Assembly: GCA_035455185.1 (NCBI GenBank)
Contig: DATIFQ010000043.1
Span: 1-59,359, forward strand
Length of the DNA stretch: 59,359 nt
Reading direction: 5' to 3'
DNA from: JAEHDI01 sp035455185
Lineage (GTDB): Bacteria; Acidobacteriota; Terriglobia; Bryobacterales; Bryobacteraceae
The notes under the pieces were generated by a model that was not told the DNA's origin, searched no databases, and saw only the letters and a program-made list of their open reading frames with translations. Made by a program: the position numbers and the translations under genes. Shown here in pieces: positions 33,361-41,643 of this stretch. Position 1 is the stretch's first letter. The number at the start of each line of letters is the position of its first letter.

Positions 33361-34812
33361 TCAGGCCGCCGCCTGCCCGTTGCCGCCGCCGGTGGGAGTG
33401 AACCGTGCCACAACGACCGTCAGGTCGTCTTGGGGCGCGGCGGAAACCGAGTGCTCCCGGACGGCGCGCAAGACGGCGGCCTGAATCTCGGAGACAGGTT
33501 CGCTGAAGTGGGCGCTCACTTTCGTGAGCACCCTCTCTTCTCCGAATTCTTCGTCCTGTTGGTTGGCAGTCTCGACGACCCCATCCGAATACAGCACGAG
33601 CAGGTCGCCTCGCTGAACGGTTAGCTTTCCCTCCTCGAATGGCGCGTGCGGCAACAACCCTAGCACCGGTCCGCCCGTCTCCAGACGGTCCGATAGCACC
33701 GGACCGTTGTCCCCTCGTCTCAACAGCAACGGTGGGTTGTGCCCCGCATTGACGTAACGAAGCGTCGTCGAGTCCCGTTCGAACACACCCACGAACATGC
33801 TGGCAAAGACTTCGCGGGAGGTCTGCGAGTACAGGAAGCCGTTGAGGTGCGTCACCATCTCCGACAGCGAGGACGTTGCAGCGATCGCCGATGCCGTTCG
33901 GACCGCGCCGTGGAGAAGTCCCATCAAAAGCGCGGCAGGCAGCCCTTTCCCCGACACGTCGCCGAGAACCAGCACGGTCCGCCCGCCGGAATCTGGATAG
34001 ACGTCGTAAAAATCGCCACCTACCTCCCACGCCGGCTGGCATTCGGCTGCGAACTCGATCTCCTCACACCCAGGGCATCCCCGCGGTAGCAGTTCCTGCT
34101 GGACCTGGCGGGCAATCGAGAGCTGCTGCTCGATATCGCGCGATCGCAGATAGCCGCGGAATCGTACCCCCATCACGACCATCGACGCAACCAGCGCGAT
34201 CGCCGCCGCCGTCCCGACCACCAGGTTCCGGCGTAGTGGGAGGAACGTGCTGGAAGCACCCTCGAGGTAAAGCGCCACCTCGATTGCCCGGAACCGGGGT
34301 TCACCCGGCCGGGGTGGCTGGTTTCCCCTAAACAGCGGGCGTTCCGCGGGGAAGCGGAACCGAAACGGCATCGCTACCACGACGACTGGTCCCTTCGGGG
34401 TGTCGCGGGTCTGGCGGATGTTTCGCTCCATCCCAGTCAGGACGGACTGAAGGTAGGGGATAGGAAGTGTCGTAAGGTCGGCGCCACGGCTCTCCCCGAC
34501 AACCGCACCATGCCGGTCATATTCCCGCAACCACGCAATCTGCTCGGGGTGCTCGCTGATCAATTCGTCGAACACCGACCGTAATGTGTCGAAGGAGTCG
34601 ATGGACCGGTCCCGGGCCCGGTTCTCCAGTAGCGAAGCATAGTGCCCCGCTTCGTCGGTTAGCTCGTCGAGGACCAGCGTTCCTGTGACGTGCCGGTAAG
34701 TAAGAATCGTTTCCACCAGCAGCAGGATTCCCAGTACGAATCCGCACACCAAGGCCGCCTGGAACAAAATGGCCCTGCTGCGCTTCGAATCGAAAGTATT
34801 GATCGAGGGCAC
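33361..34812 (-). CDS. membrane-bound SpoIIE/RsbU-type PP2C phosphatase
   Basis: GTG 34812 with AAGGAG just upstream starts a 483-residue protein. TM1 (about 16-37) and TM2 (about 196-218) enclose a periplasmic sensor region of about 155 residues without a recognisable fold. The cytoplasmic C-terminus is a complete SpoIIE domain: EVGGDFYDVYP, VLGDVSGKGLPAALLMGLL (metal-binding Asp), YVNAGHNPPLLLR, LLVLYSDGVVE and PQDDLTVVVARF. Such enzymes dephosphorylate anti-sigma-factor antagonists in partner-switching circuits. No antagonist or anti-sigma kinase gene is nearby. It is the third of three minus-strand genes (ATPase, DUF72 and this one) with gaps of 68 and 12 bp. Confidence 0.9.
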   Translation of the reverse strand: MPSINTFDSKRSRAILFQAALVCGFVLGILLLVETILTYRHVTGTLVLDELTDEAGHYASLLENRARDRSIDSFDTLRSVFDELISEHPEQIAWLREYDRHGAVVGESRGADLTTLPIPYLQSVLTGMERNIRQTRDTPKGPVVVVAMPFRFRFPAERPLFRGNQPPRPGEPRFRAIEVALYLEGASSTFLPLRRNLVVGTAAAIALVASMVVMGVRFRGYLRSRDIEQQLSIARQVQQELLPRGCPGCEEIEFAAECQPAWEVGGDFYDVYPDSGGRTVLVLGDVSGKGLPAALLMGLLHGAVRTASAIAATSSLSEMVTHLNGFLYSQTSREVFASMFVGVFERDSTTLRYVNAGHNPPLLLRRGDNGPVLSDRLETGGPVLGLLPHAPFEEGKLTVQRGDLLVLYSDGVVETANQQDEEFGEERVLTKVSAHFSEPVSEIQAAVLRAVREHSVSAAPQDDLTVVVARFTPTGGGNGQAAA

Positions 34813-34824
34813 TCGCTCCTTAGT

Positions 34825-35571
34825 CTATCCTGACACGGAAGTCCGAAGAAGCGTTCGCGCATTGGCGATTGCGTGGGCGTGAAAGTCGTTGTTGAAATAC
34901 GCGTAGACGATCCGCCCTGCCGCGAGCCAGTCGCGTACGCGCCGGGCCCACGGCTCCAGGTCCGCATTCGAATACGCCGACGCGAAGAGTTGGCCGGGGC
35001 CGTGAAACCGGAGGTAGACGAAGTCTGCCGTCGGAACGCATGGGGCCTGCGGATAGCGCTCGGAGTTCGCGATCACAAGCCCCGCTCGCGATTGTCTCAA
35101 CGCCTCGAGGATCTCTGGGTCGAACCAGCTCGCGTGGCGAAACTCAAACGCCAGTTTCACCTCCGGTAGAGGACGCCTCATCTTCAGAAACCGGCTCAGC
35201 GCCCTGAGGTCGGCTCGCGACGATGGCGGGAGCTGGAGAAGGATCGGACCAAGCTTCTTCCCGAGCGCGGCAGCGTTTTCGAGGAACGTACTCCACTCCT
35301 TCTCAATTCCCTTCAGACGCTTGATGTGCGTGATGTAGCGGCTTGCCTTGACGGCGAACACAAACCCGTCCGGCGTCTGTTCCGCCCACTTGCGATACGT
35401 CGCGGGCCGGGGCAGGTGGTAGAAGGAGTAGTTCACTTCGACAGTGTCAAACCCTCCGGCGTAGTACCGTAGGTACTCGCTGCTGGCTACTTCCTCGGGA
35501 TAGAAACGTCCGCGCCAGTCGCTGTAGTTCCAACCCGACGTGCCAACGCGAAGCTCCGGCGGAGTGTCCAT
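34825..35571 (-). CDS. DUF72 (YecE-like) TIM-barrel protein
   Basis: ATG 35571 (MDTPPELRVGTSGWNY) is chosen by family fit; the open frame continues upstream into the ATPase gene. The 248-residue length is normal. The hallmarks are GTSGWNYSDWRGRFYP, TVEVNYSFYHLP, FVFAVKASRYITHIKRL, GPILLQLPPS, FEFRHASWF and YLRFHGPG. Members adopt a TIM-barrel fold with a positively charged pocket and may bind nucleic acid or an iron-sulfur cluster, but no activity has been proved for the family. It lies between the metal ATPase and the SpoIIE phosphatase on the same strand, without clear functional connection. Confidence 0.9.
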   Translation of the reverse strand: MDTPPELRVGTSGWNYSDWRGRFYPEEVASSEYLRYYAGGFDTVEVNYSFYHLPRPATYRKWAEQTPDGFVFAVKASRYITHIKRLKGIEKEWSTFLENAAALGKKLGPILLQLPPSSRADLRALSRFLKMRRPLPEVKLAFEFRHASWFDPEILEALRQSRAGLVIANSERYPQAPCVPTADFVYLRFHGPGQLFASAYSNADLEPWARRVRDWLAAGRIVYAYFNNDFHAHAIANARTLLRTSVSG

Positions 35572-35639
35572 GTCAGCCGCCTCGCTGTGGCGATTATAGA
35601 TGAAAGCAGTACAGTCGGCCTGGATCTCGGCGTCCGTCA

Positions 35640-37814
35640 CTAGCTCTGGACGTTTGCCCGGAGCAGCCGAAGCGCGTTGAAGATAACGAGCAGCGAAACG
35701 CCCATGTCCGCGGTGATGGCCGCCCAAAGTGATGCGTAGCCGGCGAATGTCAAGAGCACGAACACCGCTTTCACGAGCAGTGAGGCCACAACGTTCTGCC
35801 GGATGACCGTCAACGTTCGCCTGGAGTGAGCAAGAAGCCACGGCACCTTTGACAGATCGTCGGACATGAGCGCGACATCCGCCGCCTCAATCGCGGCGTC
35901 ATTGCCGGCCGCGCCCATCGCGATCCCCAGGCTTGATCTTGCCATCGCCGGTGCGTCGTTGATCCCGTCTCCCACCATCGCGGTCGGGCCGTAACGCACC
36001 ACGAGTTCCTCAATGGCGGCGACCTTGTCTTCCGGCAGCAGTTCGGCGCGAAACTCCGTAATGCCGGCATCCGTGGCAACGGCCGCCGCCGTCCGCTCGT
36101 TATCCCCCGTAAGCATCACCACGTGCCTGATTCCGGCCTTGTATAAGCGTTGGACTACGTCGCGGACGCCCGGCCTTATTTCATCGGCGAATGCGATGAG
36201 TCCGATCACGCGCGCGTCGTCTCCGGCAAAGACGATCGTGCGGCCGAGCCCGTACAGCCGTTCCTCATGCTCGCCGATCTCAGCCGTCTTCAGCGCGCGT
36301 TCGGCCGCATGCCGATGGGAACCGAGCCAGAACGAGCGGCCCCCGATCCGTGCCGTAATCCCTTTGCCGGGCAGGACCTGAACGTCGGTCGCCTCCGCCG
36401 GCGGGACCTCGCGAATTTTCGCATAGCTTACCAGCGCCTGTGCCAGCGGATGATCCGTGCGCGATTCAATGCCGGCGGCGATCTGGAGCAGCCGGGCTTC
36501 GCTGTACCCGTCCAGAGCTACGACCTCCACGACAACCGGCCTGCCTCTCGTGAGCGTCCCCGTCTTGTCAATCGCCACGGCCTGGAGATGCGCGGGCGCC
36601 TCCACGTAAATGCCCCCTTTGATGAGAACTCCGGCGCGGGCAGCCGTGGCCAGAGCGGCCACGATACTCACCGGCGTCGAGATTACCAGCGCACACGGAC
36701 AGGCAATCACCAGCAGGACGAGGCTCCGGTAGATCCACTCGTGCCACGGTGCGTTCAGCAGCATCGGCGGAATCACGAGCACGCCGGCTGCGAGCGCCAT
36801 GACACCCGGCGTGTAGTACTCGGCGAATCGGTTGACCCACTGCTCTGAGGCCGCTCGCCGGTGTTGCGCCTGTTCGATCAGGCGGATGATGTGGGCGAGC
36901 ACGGTGTCCGATGCCGGCTTCGTGGAGCGGACCTCGAGGGCGCCGTTGCCGTTCACAGTGCCCGCGAATACGGCAGCGCCCGGTTCTTTCGCGACGGGCA
37001 CGCTCTCACCGGTGATGGAAGCCTGGTTGACTTCGCTCGTGCCTTCGACCACCTGCCCGTCTAACGGAATGCGGTCACCCGGGTTCACCAAGAAACGGGA
37101 GCCGGTTGGCACCTCCTCGGCCCGTACCTGCCGCTCCCCGCCGCCGGGTATCTGAATGCGGGCGAGGGGCGGGGCGAGATCCAGCAGCGCCTCCACCGCG
37201 CGCCGCGCCCGGGCCACGCTCCATGACTCCAGCGCCAGCGAGAGGCCGAACAGGAATGAGACCGTGGCAGCTTCGAACCATTCCCCGATCGCGATAGCGC
37301 CGAACACGGCGACCGTCATCAGCAGGTTCATATCGGGCCGGCGCCGGCGCAATGCCGCCCAGGCCTTCGGGAACACGTACCAGCCGCCCGCGACGATGGC
37401 AATCGTGTACAACGTCCGGGCAGCAAGCGAAGGCGCCCCACCCGCTGCGGTCCCTTCGGGACGCAGGATCTCCAGAATGCCGCCCGCAAGCCACGCATGA
37501 ACGGCGAAGCCGGCCAAAACCGCGAGTCCGCTCGCTGCCGTCAGAGCCGTGCGGCCCCGGGTTTCCCAGAAGCTGCGCCGCGTGACGTCCGATTCACTTC
37601 GCCACGGCTCCGCACGCATTCCCGTCCGGCTAACGGCAGCCACAATCGCGTCCGGTGAGGTGACCGCGTCTTCAACGATCATGATGCCCTTCAGCAGGTC
37701 GAACGAGAGCCGATCTTCGCCGCCGGCAACCGGACCGATCTCGCGGCGAAGGATCGCGATCTCATCAGCGCAGTCCATCCCCCGAATTCGAAAACGAAGC
37801 TGGGAAGCTCTCAC
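35640..37814 (-). CDS. heavy-metal P1B-type ATPase, Zn/Cd/Pb-like
   Basis: GTG 37814 gives 724 residues. A short N-terminal HMA-like domain has GMDCADEIAILRREIG: it keeps the first cysteine but lacks the second of the usual CxxC, an acidic variant seen in some CadA-like pumps. About eight membrane helices follow. The catalytic set is complete: TGES actuator loop, ACPCALVIS (CPC metal site, helix 6), DKTGTLTRG (phosphorylated Asp), DHPLAQ and GDGINDAPAMA. CPC with an acidic HMA favours Zn2+/Cd2+/Pb2+ efflux over copper. No metalloregulator gene is adjacent. It is divergent from the TPR gene across 51 bp. Confidence 0.93.
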   Translation of the reverse strand: MRASQLRFRIRGMDCADEIAILRREIGPVAGGEDRLSFDLLKGIMIVEDAVTSPDAIVAAVSRTGMRAEPWRSESDVTRRSFWETRGRTALTAASGLAVLAGFAVHAWLAGGILEILRPEGTAAGGAPSLAARTLYTIAIVAGGWYVFPKAWAALRRRRPDMNLLMTVAVFGAIAIGEWFEAATVSFLFGLSLALESWSVARARRAVEALLDLAPPLARIQIPGGGERQVRAEEVPTGSRFLVNPGDRIPLDGQVVEGTSEVNQASITGESVPVAKEPGAAVFAGTVNGNGALEVRSTKPASDTVLAHIIRLIEQAQHRRAASEQWVNRFAEYYTPGVMALAAGVLVIPPMLLNAPWHEWIYRSLVLLVIACPCALVISTPVSIVAALATAARAGVLIKGGIYVEAPAHLQAVAIDKTGTLTRGRPVVVEVVALDGYSEARLLQIAAGIESRTDHPLAQALVSYAKIREVPPAEATDVQVLPGKGITARIGGRSFWLGSHRHAAERALKTAEIGEHEERLYGLGRTIVFAGDDARVIGLIAFADEIRPGVRDVVQRLYKAGIRHVVMLTGDNERTAAAVATDAGITEFRAELLPEDKVAAIEELVVRYGPTAMVGDGINDAPAMARSSLGIAMGAAGNDAAIEAADVALMSDDLSKVPWLLAHSRRTLTVIRQNVVASLLVKAVFVLLTFAGYASLWAAITADMGVSLLVIFNALRLLRANVQS

Positions 37815-37865
37815 GAAGCCTCAGCCCCCCTCCGATCGATTCTATAAGATGAATTCAGTGGCATC

Positions 37866-38747
37866 ATGCAGAATTCGATGAAATGGGGGACTGATTTCAT
37901 TCCGCTGCTGTTGCGAAATGGCGGTGTGCCCCCATTTCATCCCTTCCGATGCCTGTCCGCACTCATCCTTTCCGCCCTCCTGCTCAGCGCGCCCGCCTGC
38001 GCCCAGACTAGCGGCGATGACGACCACTTCCGCCGCGGCTCCGATCTCTTCGTCCGGCAGAAACCCATGGAAGCCGCCGTCGAGTTCGAACAATCGCTCC
38101 AGCGCGACCCCCGCCAGCCGCGCGCCGCAAAACTGCTCGGCCTCTGCTACCACCTTCTCAAGGACAATGACAAAGCCGAGAAGGCGTTCCTCCTGGCCGT
38201 CAAACTGGACCCGGGGGACGCCGACGCCCACTTCTTTCTCGGCCGGCTTCACTACCTCAAGAACTTCTTCGAGAAGGCGCGCAAGGAATTGGATGTTGCG
38301 CTCAAGCTGAATCCTCGCGACCCCCGCGCGCACAGTTACCTCGCCCTGACTCTCGAAGCCATGGGCGATAACGACAAGGCCCTCGCGGAGCACCAGGCGG
38401 CCGTGAAGTGGAACGATAAACTGCCGAAACCCGATTTCCGCCCCCACGAGAGCTACGGCGCCTTCCTCTTGAAGCTCAACCGCCTCCCCGAGAGCGAGCA
38501 ACAACTCCGCCGTGCGAAGGAAATCGACCCTTCTATTTGGGAGACGCTCTTCGAGCTGGGCAAACTGTACCACCGGAAGGGCGATCTGGAAGCCTCGCGG
38601 CTGCATCTCGAAGCCGCTTTGAAGGCGGGCTCCGCGGATCCGGAGGACACGGCGCGAATCCGGCATTTGCTCGCGCGCGTCTACTACGGCCTCGGACGCC
38701 GCGAGGACGCTGCGAAGCTGATCGGCGTGGAGATCCCCACCCCATGA
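37866..38747 (+). CDS. secreted TPR-repeat protein with repeat-derived 5' end
   Basis: The frame opens at ATG 37866 (293 aa), but codons 5-26 lie inside the palindromic repeat at 37877-37941. In-frame GTG 37926 would give a more ordinary signal peptide (PPFHPFRCLSALILSALLLSAPACAQ). Which start is used is open. From about residue 53 the protein is a run of six or more tetratricopeptide repeats, such as PMEAAVEFEQSLQRDPRQPRA and DKAEKAFLLAVKLDPGDADA. TPR domains mediate protein contacts, and the leader places this one outside the cytoplasm. Its stop overlaps the CRTAC1 start by ATGA, so the two are translationally coupled and may form a complex. Confidence 0.8.
   Translation: MQNSMKWGTDFIPLLLRNGGVPPFHPFRCLSALILSALLLSAPACAQTSGDDDHFRRGSDLFVRQKPMEAAVEFEQSLQRDPRQPRAAKLLGLCYHLLKDNDKAEKAFLLAVKLDPGDADAHFFLGRLHYLKNFFEKARKELDVALKLNPRDPRAHSYLALTLEAMGDNDKALAEHQAAVKWNDKLPKPDFRPHESYGAFLLKLNRLPESEQQLRRAKEIDPSIWETLFELGKLYHRKGDLEASRLHLEAALKAGSADPEDTARIRHLLARVYYGLGRREDAAKLIGVEIPTP
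37877..37941. repeat. nested-palindrome repeat, copy 1
   Basis: Outer arms GATGAAATGGGGG (37877-37889) and CCCCCATTTCATC (37929-37941) are perfect 13-bp complements. Inside, GGACTGATTTC and GTTGCGAAATG match the internal part of copies 2 (49006-49074) and 3 (53401-53466). The inner stem is degenerate in this copy. It overlaps the 5' end of the TPR gene. Confidence 0.75.
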
Positions 38748-40420
38748 ATCGCCGCCTCGGACTCTCTGGAATCGCCGTGGCGGCGGCGTTCCTTATGCTA
38801 AGTGGGGCTGAGAAAACGGTCGTGCCTGTGGTCTTCGAATCGGCCGGTGCGAAATCCGGCCTCGACTTCGTCCTCGGCAACCATGCCACCCCCGACAAGC
38901 ACCAGGTCGAGACGATGCCCGCCGGTGTCGGCATTATCGACTTCGACAACGACGGGTTCGAGGACGTCTTCTTCATCAACGGCGCCACGGTGCCCGGCCT
39001 CACAAAGAAAGACCGGACCTGTTGGAACAGGCTCTATCGGAACAACGGGGATGGCACATTCCGCGATGTGACCGAAAAGGCCGGCCTCTCTGGCGAAGGC
39101 TACAGCATGGCGGTCGCCATCGGCGATTATGACAACGACGGCTGGAGCGACCTCTTCATCGCCGGCGTCAACCGGAACATCCTCTACCGAAACAACGGTG
39201 ATGGCACGTTCACCGATGTCACACGGAAGGCGGGCGTCGCCGGCGACAACCCGCAAAAAATGTGGTCCATCTCCGCCGGTTGGTTCGACTACAACAACGA
39301 CGGCCTGCTCGACCTGTTTGTCGTCAACTACTGCAAGTGGGACCCCCTAACCGAGCCGTACTGCGGCCTCCGCAAGCCCGGCTACCGCACCTACTGTCAT
39401 CCGAAGCACTACGAGGGCCTGCCGAGCACCTTATACCGGAACAACGGGGACGGGGCGTTCACCGACGTCTCCGCCGAGTCAGGTATCGCCGCGCACATCG
39501 GGAAAGGCATGGGGGTGGCCTTCGCCGATTACGACGACGACGGCCGGACCGATGTATTCGTCTGCAATGACACCGTTCGGAATTTCCTGTTTCACAACGA
39601 CGGAAACGGTAAGTTCACCGAGGTCGGCGTCTGGGCGGGCGTCTCCCTGACGGAGGACGGGGCGCCGATCTCCTCCATGGGCGTCGATTTCCGTGACATC
39701 AACAACGACGGCCGGCCCGATCTCTTCGTCAGCGCTCTTTCGAATGAGACGTTCCCTTTGTTCCTTAACATGGGCAAAGGCGCATTCCGCGACATTACCT
39801 ATGCCAGCCAGATTGGGTTTCTCAGCTTGCCGTCAGGAGGGTTCTCTGCGGGAGTCTTCGACTTGAACAACGACGGCTGGAAAGATATCTTTGTCGCCGG
39901 CTCCCACGTCATGGACAACGAGGAGCTGTATTCGAGCCGCGCTTCCCGCCAACCGAACCGCGTCTTCGTAAATCTTGGCGGCGACCGGTTCGCCGATGGT
40001 AAGGATGGATCGCCCGCGGATGTCTGGAAACCCCGCTTTCACCGCGGCTGCGCCTTCGCTGATTTCGACAACGACGGCCGCATCGACGTCGTCGTGTCGG
40101 CGCTGAACGAACCCGCCGAGTTGCTACGCAACGCTTCACGCCCCGAACAGTACTGGCTTCAGCTTCTGCTGCGCGGTGTACGAAGCAATCGCGACGCGAT
40201 CGGTGCCAAGATCCGGATCGTCTCGGAGTCGCGCGCCGAGCAGCACAACCACGTCACAACATCCGTGGGATACGCGTCCTCCAGCACGAGGCGCGTCCAC
40301 TTTGGCCTCGGCAACGACTCGCTCGTGAAACGGATCGAAATCCGCTGGCCCTCCGGTAAAACGCAGGCGCTCGAGAATATCAAAGCCCGCCAATTGCTCC
40401 GCCTCACCGAACCAGAGTGA
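38744..40420 (+). CDS. CRTAC1-family protein: FG-GAP propeller plus ASPIC/UnbV domain
   Basis: ATG 38744 overlaps the TPR stop, giving 558 residues; the open frame extends upstream only over the TPR gene. A signal peptide (LSGIAVAAAFLMLSGAEK) is followed by at least six FG-GAP/VCBS-type repeats with calcium-binding DxDxDG loops: DFDNDGFEDVFFING, DYDNDGWSDLFIAG, DYNNDGLLDLFVVN, DYDDDGRTDVFVC, DINNDGRPDLFVS and DFDNDGRIDVVVS. The C-terminal ASPIC/UnbV module has VGYASSSTRRVHFGLGN and IEIRWPSGKTQ. These are secreted beta-propellers, probably binding proteins or glycans, with no proven enzymatic activity. Pairing with a TPR protein recurs in Acidobacteria. Confidence 0.9.
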   Translation: MNRRLGLSGIAVAAAFLMLSGAEKTVVPVVFESAGAKSGLDFVLGNHATPDKHQVETMPAGVGIIDFDNDGFEDVFFINGATVPGLTKKDRTCWNRLYRNNGDGTFRDVTEKAGLSGEGYSMAVAIGDYDNDGWSDLFIAGVNRNILYRNNGDGTFTDVTRKAGVAGDNPQKMWSISAGWFDYNNDGLLDLFVVNYCKWDPLTEPYCGLRKPGYRTYCHPKHYEGLPSTLYRNNGDGAFTDVSAESGIAAHIGKGMGVAFADYDDDGRTDVFVCNDTVRNFLFHNDGNGKFTEVGVWAGVSLTEDGAPISSMGVDFRDINNDGRPDLFVSALSNETFPLFLNMGKGAFRDITYASQIGFLSLPSGGFSAGVFDLNNDGWKDIFVAGSHVMDNEELYSSRASRQPNRVFVNLGGDRFADGKDGSPADVWKPRFHRGCAFADFDNDGRIDVVVSALNEPAELLRNASRPEQYWLQLLLRGVRSNRDAIGAKIRIVSESRAEQHNHVTTSVGYASSSTRRVHFGLGNDSLVKRIEIRWPSGKTQALENIKARQLLRLTEPE

Positions 40421-40464
40421 AAACCTGTCCCCTGGTTTTCCTTCCGCTCAGTACACTGGTAGCC

Positions 40465-41412
40465 ATGACTTTGACTCGACGCACCCTCTTCGGCGCCCTC
40501 AGTGCCTCGGCCGCCCTTGCCCAGCGGCGGCAGTTTGCCAACTGGAAGCCGAAGCTCGGTATTCTCTGCCGGTATTCAAAATCCAATATTGAGTTTGCGA
40601 AAGGAGACGGCTTTGCCAGCCTCCAACTGAACGTCGGCGGGCAGCTCCCGCACGACGTCGGCGACAACGTAATCGCCGAAGTGAAGGGCCAGATCGATCG
40701 GAGTGGACTCTATGTGTCATCTCTGATGATGGTGGTGAATCACATTGATCCCGATCCCGCCAAGAGTGCCGCCGGCAACAGCGACTTTGCGAAGTGCATC
40801 GAACTGGCCGGAAAGATGCGTATCCCGTATGTGGCGACCATGTCCGGCAAAAACGCCAACATCGGTTTCGACAAACAGATCGATGAGATCGTCCGCGTGT
40901 ACAACGAGAAGTACTTCCCGCTCTGTCAGAAGCACAACGTCAAGATCATTTGGGAGCCATGGCCGGAAGGACCGAACGTCGCCACCGGACCGGAAGGCTA
41001 TGAAGCGCTGTTCACCGCCTTCAAAGACTCCCCCTACGTCGGTCTGCTCTATGACCCGTCACACCTCGTGCGCCAGTTCATGGATCCCATGCAGTGCGCC
41101 CGCGACTTCGTCGACAAGATCTGGGACGTGCATTTGAAGGACGTCGAGATTATGTGGCACGTCCTGCGCAAGGTTGGCATCCAGCCCTTCAGGAACGTGA
41201 GCTGGTGGCGCTACCGCCTGCCAGGTCACGGACAACTGAACTGGGCGGAATTCTTCACGATTCTCCAGGAAGCCGGCTACAAAGGCGCGATGAACATCGA
41301 GCACGAGGATGCATTCTACTATCCGGCCTACGAAGGCGACGATTTCACGCCTCAGTACAAGGAGGGTTTCCGCGTGACGCATAAGTTCCTCCGCCAGTTC
41401 GTCCCCGCGTAA
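40465..41412 (+). CDS. sugar phosphate isomerase/epimerase-like TIM barrel with Tat leader
   Basis: ATG 40465 starts a twin-arginine-like leader (MTLTRRTLFGALSASAALAQ); ATG 40417 is also in frame but puts 16 residues ahead of it. The mature part (about 290 aa) is an AP-endonuclease-2-type xylose-isomerase-like barrel. It contains VKIIWEPWPEGP (metal-ligand Glu), VGLLYDPSHLV (Asp and His), DKIWDVHLKDVEI (His) and GAMNIEHEDA (Glu), the conserved ligand positions of the family. Members isomerise or epimerise keto-sugars, or act on inositols or hydroxypyruvate. The specific substrate cannot be inferred. A 24-bp hairpin repeat follows the stop closely and may end the transcript. Confidence 0.82.
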   Translation: MTLTRRTLFGALSASAALAQRRQFANWKPKLGILCRYSKSNIEFAKGDGFASLQLNVGGQLPHDVGDNVIAEVKGQIDRSGLYVSSLMMVVNHIDPDPAKSAAGNSDFAKCIELAGKMRIPYVATMSGKNANIGFDKQIDEIVRVYNEKYFPLCQKHNVKIIWEPWPEGPNVATGPEGYEALFTAFKDSPYVGLLYDPSHLVRQFMDPMQCARDFVDKIWDVHLKDVEIMWHVLRKVGIQPFRNVSWWRYRLPGHGQLNWAEFFTILQEAGYKGAMNIEHEDAFYYPAYEGDDFTPQYKEGFRVTHKFLRQFVPA

Positions 41413-41415
41413 CAC

Positions 41416-41439
41416 AAGTGGCGCAGGTCTCCCGACCTG
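41416..41439 (+). repeat. 24-bp hairpin repeat, copy 1
   Basis: This sequence is identical to 46710-46733. It contains CAGGTC-TCCC-GACCTG, a 6-bp stem with a 4-nt loop. It begins 4 bp after the stop of the TIM-barrel gene. Confidence 0.75.
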
Positions 41440-41489
41440 GGAAGGCAAGCTCCTGACCTGCGACCACCGTGCGCGCGTTCGGAGCGCTA

Positions 41490-41520
41490 CTTACAGGTTA
41501 AGTGTCTTACAGGTTAAGTG
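41490..41520 (+). promoter_or_regulatory. tandem operator-like repeats before the Oar-like receptor
   Basis: CTTACAGGTTAAGTG occurs at 41490-41504 and again at 41506-41520, a 16-bp period. Each unit contains CTTA-N5-TAAG dyad symmetry. The second unit ends 2 bp before a -35 hexamer. Confidence 0.6.
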
Positions 41521-41522
41521 CC

Positions 41523-41552
41523 TTGACACCACCCGCTCTTTCCGGCTATAAG
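41523..41552 (+). promoter_or_regulatory. sigma70-type promoter of the Oar-like receptor gene
   Basis: Consensus TTGACA (41523-41528) and TATAAG (41547-41552) are 18 bp apart, about 90 bp upstream of ATG 41644. It is the clearest promoter match in the window. Confidence 0.65.
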
Positions 41553-41643
41553 GGATACAGTCCTATGTGCCCTCTGTGGGCTGGGATTGGGGTCAGTTCT
41601 GGAAGTGGCAAGCCCACACGGCCTGGATTAGGAGGAAACTCGG

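Noticed and set aside
41490..41520. Tandem 15-bp repeats considered as the start of a CRISPR array
   Set aside because: There are only two units, spaced by a single base, and no spacers or cas genes. Position beside a promoter fits operators better.
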